Source: Rutidosis leptorrhynchoides
Lineage: Eukaryota; Streptophyta; Magnoliopsida; Asterales; Asteraceae
Assembly: GCF_046630445.1 (NCBI RefSeq)
Contig: NC_092338.1
Span: 222,591,501 to 222,655,500 of the forward strand
Direction of reading: 5' to 3'
Length of the DNA: 64,000 nucleotides
The position numbers and the translations under genes were made by a program. The notes below the pieces were generated by a model that had not been told where the DNA came from, searched no databases, and saw only the letters and a list, made by a program, of their open reading frames with translations. Shown here piece after piece: positions 35,262-45,192 of this stretch (positions within the stretch are counted from its first letter, which is position 1; every line of letters starts with the position of its first letter).

Positions 35262-35645
35262 CCATGAAAAATTCGAACCAATAGTTATTCTCAATAGGTT
35301 TTTTGAACTGCAAGACTTTCTGTTCATCAAGTTCAAGATCACAAATAGTAGTCTCTTCAACATTCTATGCAAAAACAAAAGTAAATTTTATAAGCATAGA
35401 TGCTAAACTACACAAGTTGATCATTCATAAAATATAAAAGGAGACATGGATACGTTGAAACTTGACATCAATTTGGCTATCAATAAGGTTATCTCCATCC
35501 AACACTTCACTAAGAACACCCCATTTGTGTCCAGCATGACTAGGCGGGCGACAAAATGGAAAGCTGTAGTAATTATATGTTACGTGTGGATATTATAAGG
35601 CCCATCTTTATTCACCCGAATATCAACAATGCCATCTGGTTGATA
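35262..35645 (-). pseudogene. TM9SF/TMN transmembrane-9 protein fragment, two damaged exons
   Basis: Exon 35454-35645 follows a good acceptor (ATTTTGCAG). It encodes YQPDGIVDIRVNKDGPYN, then TYNYYSFPFCRPPSHAGHKW and GVLSEVLDGDNLIDSQID. Exon 35262-35364 encodes NVEETTICDLELDEQKVLQF and NNYWFEFFM, ending ATGG|GTAAG. This matches the lumenal N-terminal domain of TM9 superfamily proteins, which are endosome/Golgi proteins with nine membrane spans (family pattern YNYYSLPFC...HKWGGLGEVL...WFEFFMDDLP). It is damaged: a one-base loss near the PYNN motif puts the exon's two halves in different frames, and the phase at the next junction does not fit. The nine-span domain and the signal-peptide exon are absent nearby, so it is a truncated pseudogene or gene fragment. 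Confidence 0.8.
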
Positions 35646-35999
35646 CTGCAAAATAAAAAAAACACAAATGTGAAAAATGATCCGACTGGAAAGAATGATC
35701 GAGAACGCATACTTTTGTTAGAGTCAACTCATGATTGGAAAGAACTGAGAGAACACTTTATTAGATGAGAATGAATACTTACATAAGTGAGAATAGATGG
35801 AATGATCTAAGTCACCAACGCTACCATCATGTGATGACCATGCTTTTTCCGTTATCTTTTCCGTTACCTTTTCGTTAATTTATTTGCACCATTAGTCCTG
35901 GTATTATTGCCACGTCACTTTTATGTGATATCATATTATATTAACTTAAATAATATTTCAATATTATTAATTATGTGCAAATGTGTAAATATATAATAA
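35646..35999. other. Intergenic, nothing recognised
   Basis: AT-rich; no first exon of the TM9SF fragment could be found here. Confidence 0.5.
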
Positions 36000-38690
36000 T
36001 ACGTTTCTACGCGTATCGGTTTTATTCCGGTGAATCGTTTCAATTTTCAAACCAACGATTAGATTTTCGTGATTTTCAAATCCGAATTATTTTAACTATG
36101 ATATTTCTATGCCATATTAAATTATAAAATATTTTTATATTTTATTTTTCGTGGGTGCATGTTTCTTTCGAATTTTTAATCGCGTAATGGTGTTTTCGCG
36201 AATCGGGCTTCGTTCGGGTTTTCAGGCCACAAGCTTTAATTCATTTGATCAAAATGGGCCATGTAGGGCCCACCCTTTCCAAAGTCAGCCGAACCTAGGC
36301 CCTAAACCCATCCCATTTTCATTTTGTTACATTACACTTGCATTTGGAAATCATTTAAACACTTATTCATTTTTCAAAACCTAAAAAGCTCTCTCCTCTC
36401 CCTCCTCTCTTTCTTGGCCAAAACCCTACACACCCCATCTCCAAAAATGGGCCACCTTCATCAAACAATCAATCCTTCATCATTTTTCAAAGCTAGTTGC
36501 ATATTTGGATTGCTCTTCATCCGTTCTTCAATCTTTTTCTTCTTGATTCCTCGTTTGGGTAAAATCATAAACCCTAATCTTTTAAATTTAATTTATTTTT
36601 ACTTATTTTATATGTATTTTGATGCTATAGTGCTTGGTGTTAATTGTGGTGATGTTTGATTGATTAAAAATGCTTGAAATCATGTGTTTTCAATTTAATA
36701 AAAACGAAAAGCGGTAAAATTAGTAATCTTAACATGTTTTTCTAATTAAATTGACCTCATCAATGAGTTCCTCTCGTTGAGTACTTAATTTTTCATATAA
36801 GACTCATCTTAATCGGATTAACGGATCAAAAACTACGCGTAAAACAAGATTTAACGATTAATTATGACGTGAAATTTTAAATTTTAAACTTGTTCATCAT
36901 GACGGGATCATTAACATGACGACTTTATTCGGGGTGTTAAAATCCGAGTTACGGATCAAAAGTTATAAATAAAACAAGTTATATATAAATTTATTATATA
37001 TATTATTATATAGAAGGTCACCTCGAGAAACGTGACTATTTTTGGGTGTTCGTGACTTGATCATGGTGTCAGGATGGTTGTTTAGACGAGGATATACATA
37101 AGGCTCGTTAAAAACTGACACTCGTGCTTCAAGTTATGACCCGTACATCATTTTAATAAAAACATATGTTTTAAAAATTAAACTTATGTTAAAGTAATAA
37201 TTTACATTATTATTAAAACACATAAGTTATAAGAATAATTATTATTACTAGATTACTTATAATAAGTATTTATTAAATTATTTATTTAATACTTATAACA
37301 TGATTTAATTATTTCTATAAATAAACTAGATTACATAATTTTCATTGATAATATTTATGTTAATAATAATTAAATAAAATACTTATGATATTAATCAATT
37401 ATTTAATTACTTATGATAATATTTACTTATTATTTACTTAAGATATATATTAATTATATAATTACTTATGATAAATAATAATAATTAAAATACTTATGAT
37501 AAAGATTTAATTATTAAATATTTATGGTTTAATTAAATTATTATTTAATAAATTAAATACTTATGAGATAATATAATTTATTAAATACTTATGATATAAC
37601 AAATAATCATTTAATTATTTCAATACTTATGATATATCCTTATATTATTAGAACTTATGATAACTTATTAAATATAATTATTTTAATTAAACTTATGTTA
37701 TCAAAAATAAATACTTATATTATGATAAATAACATTATAACATATGAAACTAAGATTTAATTATATTACAATATTAAAGTTGACTTAGGTTGACTAGGGT
37801 TGACTTTTGAGTTGACTTTTAGTTGACTTAAGTTGACTTTCTAAAAATAGAAACTTTCTAAAAATATAAATTTTCTAAAAATAGAAACTTTCCAAAATTA
37901 GAAACTTTCCAAAAATATAAACTTTTTCCAAAAATGGAAACTTACTAAAAATAGAAAGTGCGTATAATACTTTAACCAAAACAATTATGCTGTCGCGTAC
38001 TAGTTCACCACATCATGCACTAGGACTATCATATATGACCCGACCTAAGTTAGATATATTCTGACCTGCTTATTTTATATTAGGTTGGAGTCGTGATCAC
38101 TTTTGATCACTCTTTTATCATTCGTGTACGTATCACTGTTCAAGTGCACTTACGGTGAGTTATAGTCCCACATTTTTAAACTTTTAAATATTTTTGGGAT
38201 GAGAATGCATGCTTTTTGTTTTACATATTAGACACAAGTGCTCTAAAGTTATAAATTATTCATTTTGAGTTGAACGAAAATATACCTTAGTTTGGAATAT
38301 TTAATTACTGATTTTTACTAGTAGACGTGAATCCTATGAATAGATATATAGGGCCTGACCGCCCCATTTCTTGCTTGTCGCGCTAGCAATTTATAACGGA
38401 ATGTCTAGTACTTCGAAGAAGATACACCTGTTCATTTTGTATATATATAAGGGTAAATAAATTGAGGAATTTTATGTTGCCAAACACTCATCGAAGATGT
38501 AATAATCATTTTATACGTTTTTCAACATTAAATCATGTGGTCTAAAATCTATTCTGTTATTGTTAAATCTATAATTCACTCAACATTTTTGTTGACTTTT
38601 ACTCGCATGTTTTATTCTCAGGTACTTAATTGCTTTGGCTTCCGCTTGTTGGTTGAATGTTGGTTAATGGACTAACCGACTAAGTTAAAT
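36000..38690 (+). repeat. Diverged Gypsy-type LTR fragment
   Basis: Its right half parallels the LTR of Gypsy B: GTGAGTTATAGTCCCAC (about 38153), TTTTGGGATGAGAATGCATG, AGACACAAGTGC, a GGGCCTGACCGCCCCAT block, GTTGACTTTTACTCGCATG and a GAGCTTCCGCT-like end (about 38640). The left half has a promoter/leader-like CT-rich block (about 36380-36430). It is old: only short stretches align and the right end is cut off. It includes the TTGAC array at 37779. Confidence 0.6.
37779..37838 (+). repeat. Six GTTGACT motifs at about 10-bp spacing
   Basis: GTTGACT begins at 37779, 37789, 37799, 37811, 37822 and 37832. Each contains the W-box core TTGAC(T). It is followed (37840-37960) by an array of CTAAAAATAGAAACTTTC-like units. 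Confidence 0.8.
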
Positions 38691-39089
38691 ATGATGTTTA
38701 ACCAAATATTTTGTTTTGATGATGACACATACATATGCATAAGTGATGATCGACATCTTAACATAAAACCGCAAGTTCACTAATCCATACTTGATCTTGC
38801 AAATGACCAAGTCAAACAAAACTTATAGAATGAAAATAAAGTACACGGTCCAAGTACGATCGACCGTATGCTTAGCCGTAGAAGCCCAGACTGAATTGTA
38901 ACGCAGTTTTGTGAAAACAAGTTGCACGGTCGCCACCACGGTCAACTGTAGTGCGACCGCAGAATTCTCTGTCACCATTTTTGATCAAATTTAGTTTGAC
39001 TACTTCCCGACATCTATAATTCATGAAACCTTTCTCAACACGCTTAGAATAGATGCCCTCTCCATACTCAATTGAGTTTTGGTCATAAA
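38691..39089 (+). repeat. Left part of an older LTR-like sequence split by Gypsy B
   Basis: It has a GTTTTGATGATGACACATACA motif and repeated ACGGTC/GACCG blocks. The part at 52185-53490 has the same ACGGTC-type blocks, and the two are separated by the Gypsy B insertion with its ATAAA duplication. The start recalls SIRE-type Copia LTRs, but this is uncertain. Confidence 0.45.
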
Positions 39090-42000
39090 TGTAGTGACCC
39101 GAACTTTTCCATGTTTATATATATTAATTGAGATTGATATTTACATGATTAAATGTTTCCAACATGTTAAGCAATCAAACTTGTTAAGACTTGATTAATT
39201 GAAATATGTTTCATATAGACAATTGACCACCCAAGTTGACCGGCGATTCACGAACGTTAAAACTTGTAAAAACGACATGACGATATATATATGGATACAC
39301 ATATGGTTAACATGAGATTATGATAAGTAAGTATCTCCATAAGTATTTTAACAATGAGTTATATACATATAAACAAGACTACTAACTTAAGGATTTCGAA
39401 ACGAGACATATATGTAACGATTATCGTTGTAACGACATTTAAATGTATATATATCATATTAAGATATATTAATATATCATAATATCATGATAATATAATA
39501 ATTTAACATCTCATTAGATATAATAAACAATGGGTTAACAACATTAATTGAGATCGTTAACTTAAAGGTTTCAAAACAACACTTACATGTAACGACTAAC
39601 GGTGACTTAACGACTCAGTTAAAATGTATATACATGTAGTGTATTTAGATGTATTAAAATACTTTTGGAAGACTTCAAGACATATATCAAAACACCCATA
39701 CTTAACGAAAATGGTTACAGTTACTTTCCCATTCTTTTCTTTCATCAAGAATTCTAGTCGTATTCTTACCCGTATTATACACAGCTTCAAAACGTACTTA
39801 CTATGGGTATATACCAATAGGAACTAGCATGGGATTCTACTCTTGATTATGTCATGTATGACTAATCAATTTTAACTTCTACCATGAGCTAGTCAACTAA
39901 CTAGAACTCCTTTTAACCCCACTCACCACTCACCAATTACCACTCATCATTCACTCCATTTCACTTCCAATTCTCTTTCTAATTCTCTCTCAACACACAC
40001 ACACACTATTATGAACGTATTTTTCTAGTAGTTAATCATCATCTTCATCAAAAATCACTTCAAGAATCAAGCTATAATCATCATAGGAAGAACACTTCAA
40101 GAACACTTCAAAAATCCCTTCAAGTTTACTAATTTACTTCCAAGCTTTCTAATACATTCAAAGTAATCATCTAAGATCAAGAAACCTTTGTTATATACAG
40201 TAGGTTATCTTTCTTATTCAAGGTAATATTCATATTCAAACTTTGATTCAATTTCTATAACTATAAACTATCTTAATTCGAGTAAAAATCTTACTTGAAC
40301 TTGTTTTTGTGTCATGATCCTACTTCAAGAACTTTCAAGCCATCCAAGATCCTTTGAAGCTAGATCATTTCTTGTCACTTCCAGTAGGTTTACCTACTAA
40401 ACTTGAGGTAGTAATGATGTTCATAACATCATTCGATTCATATATATAAAACTATCTTATTCGAAGGTTTAAACTCGTAATCACTAGAACATAGTTTAGT
40501 TAATTCTAAACTTGTTCGCAAACAAAAGTTAATCCTTCTAACTTGACTTTTAAAATTAACTAAATACATGTTCTATATCTATATGATATGCTAACTTAAT
40601 GATTTAAAACCTGGAAACACGAAAAACACCGTAAAACCGGATTTATGCCGTCGTAGTAACACCGCGGGCTGTTTTGGGTTAGTTAATTAAAAACTATGAT
40701 AAACTTTGATTTAAAAGTTGTTATTCTGAGAAAATGATTTTTATTATGAACATGAAACTATATCCAAAAATTATGGTTAAACTCAAAGTGGAAGTATGTT
40801 TTCTAAAATGGTCATCTAGACGTCGTTCTTTCGACTGAAATGACTACCTTTACAAAAACGACTTGTAACTTATTTTTACGACTATAAACCTATACTTTTT
40901 CTGTTTATATTCACAAAATAGAGTTCAATATGAAACCATAGCAATTTGATTCACTCAAAACGGATTTAAAATGAAGAAGTTATGGGTAAAACAAGATTGG
41001 ATAATTTTTCTCATTGTAGCTACGTGAAAATTGGTAACAAATCTATTCCAACCATAACTTAATCAACTTGTATTGTATATTATGTAATCTTGAGATACCA
41101 TAGACACGTATACAATGTTTCGACCTATCATGTCGACACATCTATATATATTTCGGAACAACCATAGACACTCTATATGTGAATGTTGGAGTTAGCTATA
41201 CAGGGTTGAGGTTGATTCCAAAATATATATAGTTTGAGTTGTGATCAATACTGAGATACGTATCCACTGGGTCGTGAATTGATTCAAGATAATATTTATC
41301 GATTTATTTCTGTACATCTAACTGTGGACAACTAGTTGTAGGTTACTAACGAGGACAGCTGACTTAATAAACTTAAAACATCAAAATATATTAAAAGTGT
41401 TGTAAATATATTTTGAACATACTTTAATATATATGTATATATTGTTATAGGTTCGTGAATCAACAGTGGTCAAGTCTTACTTCTCGACGAAGTAAAAATC
41501 TGTGAAAGTGAGTTATAGTCCCACTTTAAAAATCTAATATTTTTGGGATGAGAATACATGCAGGTTTTATAAATGATTTACAAAATAGACACAAGTACAT
41601 GAAACTACATTCTATGGTTGAATTATCGAAATCGAACATGCCCCTTTTTATTAAGTCTGGTAATCTAAGAATTAGGGAACAGACACCCTAATTGACGCGA
41701 ATCCTAAAGATAGATCTATTGGGCCTAACAAACCCCATCCAAAGTACCGGATGCTTTAGTACTTCGAAATTTATATCATATCCGAAGGGTGTCCCGGAAT
41801 GATGGGGATATTCTTATTTATGCATCTTGTTAATGTCGGTTACCAGGTGTTCACCATATGAATGATTTTTATCTCTATGTATGGGATGTGTATTGAAATA
41901 TGAAATCTTGTGGTCTATTGTTACGATTTGATATATATAGGTTAAACCTATAACTCACCAACATTTTTGTTGACGTTTAAAGCATGTTTATTCTCAGGTG

Positions 42001-42341
42001 AATATTAAGAGCTTCCGCTGTTGCATACTAAAATAAGGACAAGATTTGGAGTCCATGTTTGTATGATATTGTGTAAAAACTGCATTCAAGAAACTGATTT
42101 CGATGTATCATATTTGTATTGTAAACCATTATGTAATGGTCGTGTGTAAACAGGATATTTTAGATTATCATTATTTGATAATCTACGTAAAGCTTTTTAA
42201 ACATTTATTTATGAAATAAAGGTTATGGTTTGTTTTAAAAATGAATACAGTCTTTGAAAAATGTCTCATATAGAGGTCAAAACCTCGCAACGAAATCAAT
42301 TAATATGGAACATTTTTAATCAATAAGAACGGGACATTTCA
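39090..42341 (+). repeat. 5' LTR of Gypsy B
   Basis: About 3252 bp. The same family forms the solo LTR at 60327-63579. It contains a CT/AC-rich leader-like region (about 39900-40010). Confidence 0.93.
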
Positions 42342-42550
42342 GTTGGTATCAGAGCGTTGGTCTTAGAGAACCAGAATTTTGCATTAGTGTGTCTTATCGA
42401 GTTTGTTAGGATGCATTAGTGAGTCTGGACTTCGACCGTGTTTACTTGAAAAATGATTGCTTAACAAATTTTGTTGGAAACTATATATTTTTAACATGTG
42501 ACTATTGTGTGATATATTAATCTCTTAACGCGTTTGATATTATGTGATAG

Positions 42551-43165
42551 ATGTCTACCTCTAGAACAAGTTCCATTGACTCACCTAATAATAATGAAGA
42601 GTCAAATGTAAATTGGAATGATTCGTGGACTGATTCACAAGTTCCCGAAGAGGAACCGGAAGAAGAGTCGGAACCAGAAGAAGAATCGGAACCGGAAGAA
42701 GAATCGGAACCGGATGAAGAAATAGAACCAGTGGGGGAAATAATAAAACGGTTAAGTAAAAGAAAATCCTCAACCAACCGACCAAGGATAATTATGGTCA
42801 ATGGTGTTTCCGCTAAGGAAGCAAAATATTGGGAGGATTACCAATTCTCCGATGAATCGGATTCCGACGAGAATTCCGATGATGTTATAGAAATTACCCC
42901 AACTGAATTTAAAAAGGCAAAAGAAAATAATAAGGGAAAGTACATAAAAATAGAGAAATCTAATTCCAACCCCGATGAACTTTATATGTATCGTCAACCC
43001 CCGAAGTCCTTAAGTTGTAACAATGACCCGGGAACCTCTAAACCACCAGGTTTTTCTAAACCAATGTGGATAACGACGGCTCGTATTAGGGGAACATCAT
43101 ATATCCCTAGAAACTTGGCAAAACGAACCAAAACCGAAGAAGAAGAAACAAGCGAGTCGGAATAA
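42551..43165 (+). CDS. Acidic accessory protein in Gypsy B
   Basis: The ORF of 204 codons opens about 210 bp after the 5' LTR and is intact. The N-terminus is Ser/Asn-rich. It is followed by an acidic repeat (units like EEESEP) built from 18-bp DNA repeats at 42660-42731, a basic patch (IKRLSKRKSS), a second acidic patch (SDESDSDENSDD) and a Pro/Lys-rich C-terminus ending EEEETSESE. There is no zinc finger, membrane segment or catalytic motif. It is not a gag or pol part and I do not recognise it. The mix of acidic and basic blocks would suit a nuclear or nucleic-acid-associated disordered protein, which is inference only. Confidence 0.7.
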   Translation: MSTSRTSSIDSPNNNEESNVNWNDSWTDSQVPEEEPEEESEPEEESEPEEESEPDEEIEPVGEIIKRLSKRKSSTNRPRIIMVNGVSAKEAKYWEDYQFSDESDSDENSDDVIEITPTEFKKAKENNKGKYIKIEKSNSNPDELYMYRQPPKSLSCNNDPGTSKPPGFSKPMWITTARIRGTSYIPRNLAKRTKTEEEETSESE

Positions 43166-43302
43166 GATAGTTGTATTCGTGTGGTGTAATATAAGTAATA
43201 TAGTGTGCTTATGCTTTATGATATATGTAAAAATTGCTTGTATTAATAAGTATTTTTTTTATGAATCTAACTCTTTTCTATTTTACAGTATAAAAACACA
43301 AA

Positions 43303-43986
43303 ATGGATAGACAACCCAATATTTTAAGAGACCTACCCGGAGACATGATTGATGAAATCTTGTCTAGAGTCGGTCAGAATTCTTCGGCACAACTATTTAA
43401 GGCGAGATCAGTTTGTAAGACATTCGAAGAACGTTCCAAGAATGCCTTGGTTTATAAAAGGCTTTCGTTCGAAAGATGGGGGATATCACATTGGGAAATC
43501 CATAAGTTACGATGTGTTTACTTTGACGCATATATTGCGGGGAACCCAAATGCTATTTTACGCAATGGGTTAAGAAATTATTTTGACTCAATATATCCGA
43601 ATATTGGACTTCGTGATTTAGAAAAAGCGGCTAACATGCAACATAAAGAAGCATGTTATGCTTACGGATTAGTAATGTTCGCTTCTCACCAAAGTGAGAA
43701 CAAGAACATCGGGCTACAACTATTAAACAAAACGTTCCCACAAGTGACGGAGTCGGTAATTGGGGTAAGAAATGAGGTTTTTAGATTGTTACGGGACTGT
43801 TGGACATTACGTAACCCTCGTCCCTTTGATGACGTTACAACACGCTGTCTTATCAACGGCCATAACGGTTATGTTCCACAAGACCAAGGATGGGAAGTAG
43901 TCCTATTAAAACCAGAATGCATGACTTGTTTCTGGACGTATGAATTACGTGTCTTTATTGCCTTTGCTGAACGACTTGTGTACTAG
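43303..43986 (+). CDS. F-box protein carried by Gypsy B
   Basis: An intact ORF of 227 codons between the acidic ORF and gag. Residues about 7-50 are an F-box: ILRDLPGDMIDEILSRVG, then LFKARSVCKTFEERS. Residues about 100-145 hold a Sel1-like stretch (LEKAANMQHKEACYAYGLVM, LLNKTFPQVTES), as in plant At2g35280-like F-box proteins, and the C-terminus has Cys/Trp residues (ECMTCFWTYELRVF). F-box proteins bind SKP1 and give an SCF ubiquitin ligase its target. A pyrimidine-rich TCTATTTTACAG lies 14 bp before the ATG and looks like a splice acceptor, so a spliced RNA could express it. It resembles a host gene captured by the element. The target is unknown. Confidence 0.82.
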   Translation: MDRQPNILRDLPGDMIDEILSRVGQNSSAQLFKARSVCKTFEERSKNALVYKRLSFERWGISHWEIHKLRCVYFDAYIAGNPNAILRNGLRNYFDSIYPNIGLRDLEKAANMQHKEACYAYGLVMFASHQSENKNIGLQLLNKTFPQVTESVIGVRNEVFRLLRDCWTLRNPRPFDDVTTRCLINGHNGYVPQDQGWEVVLLKPECMTCFWTYELRVFIAFAERLVY

Positions 43987-44176
43987 CTAGAATTATCTTC
44001 ACAACTATATTGTATCAAAGTTATTGTGTGCTATATTTCATGCTTTATGTAAAATAAGCGGTATTGTAAGTTTGTAAAATATTGTATAAAAGTTTGAACG
44101 CGAAATATTATTATAATCAGTTTTTTATATAGAATTGTAGTAGTTGAATTGTATACTAGCTACTAAGTATGAACTT

Positions 44177-44201
44177 AACGGGTAGGTACTACCCGAATTT
44201 A
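44177..44201 (+). other. LTR-junction-like scar between the F-box ORF and gag
   Basis: TAACGGGTAGGTACT followed by ACCCGAATTT closely matches the end of the Gypsy B interior plus its 3' LTR start (TAACGGGTAGGTACTG, then TAGTGACCCGAACTT at 48930). It could be a fossil polypurine-tract/LTR junction left by template switching. Confidence 0.45.
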
Positions 44202-44330
44202 AACTTATAAAACGCTAATATGAAGAAAAAGCTTTTATAAATGAGTTCATATTATGCTACGAAATACTATTAACTACTCTTAATATTCTGTATGATTAAC
44301 TTGTTCCATTTGACTATTTTGAAGGAAATG

Positions 44331-45161
44331 GCACCGACTACTCGACACACCGTGAATATGAATGAAGAGGAATTCCGTACTTTTCTAGCTTTAAACATAG
44401 CCGCAGTACAGGCTGCGCTACATACCAACAATAACCTTAGATCTAGCAGTACATGAAATCGTGTAGGATGCACCTACAAAGAATTCACTGCCTGCAAACC
44501 TTTGGAATTTGATGGAACCGAAGGACCGATCGGATTGAAACGGTGGACCGAGAAGGTCGAATCGGTGTTTGCCATAAGTAAGTGTACTGAAGAGGACAAA
44601 GTAAAGTACGCTACGCATACCTTCACAGGTTCTGCGTTAACATGGTGGAATACCTATCTAGAGCAAGTGGGACAAGACGATGCGTACGCACTACCGTGGT
44701 CAGCATTCAAGCACTTGATGAACGAGAAGTACCATGCCAGAACCGAGGTCAATAAGCTCAAGACAGAACTTAGAGGGTTACGAACCCAAGGATTTGATAT
44801 TACCACGTACGAAAGACGATTCACAGAATTGTGCCTATTATGTCCGGGAGCATTCGAAGATGAGGAAGAGAAGATCGACGCGTTCGTGAAAGGATTACCG
44901 GAAAGAATCCAAGAAGATATAAGTTCACACGAGCCCGCCTCCATACAACAGGCATGTAGAATGGCTCACAAACTAGTGAACCAGATTGAAGAAAGAATTA
45001 AAGAACAGACTGCTGAAGAGGCCAATGTGAAGCAAGTCAAAAGAAAGTGGGAGGAAAACGGTGATAAGAATCACCAATACAACAACAACAGCAATTACAA
45101 CAATAATCGCAACAATTATCCCAACAATCGCAACATCAATCGCAACTACAACAAACGGCCC

Positions 45162-45192
<31 letters not shown>

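Noticed and set aside
39596-39827. Small ORFs recurring at about 49.45-49.68 kb and 62.85-63.07 kb
   Set aside because: They recur because they lie in the three LTR copies of one Gypsy family; there is no sign of selection or known protein.
42585-42785. Minus-strand Ser- and Pro/Leu-rich ORFs
   Set aside because: Antisense of the acidic repeat ORF.
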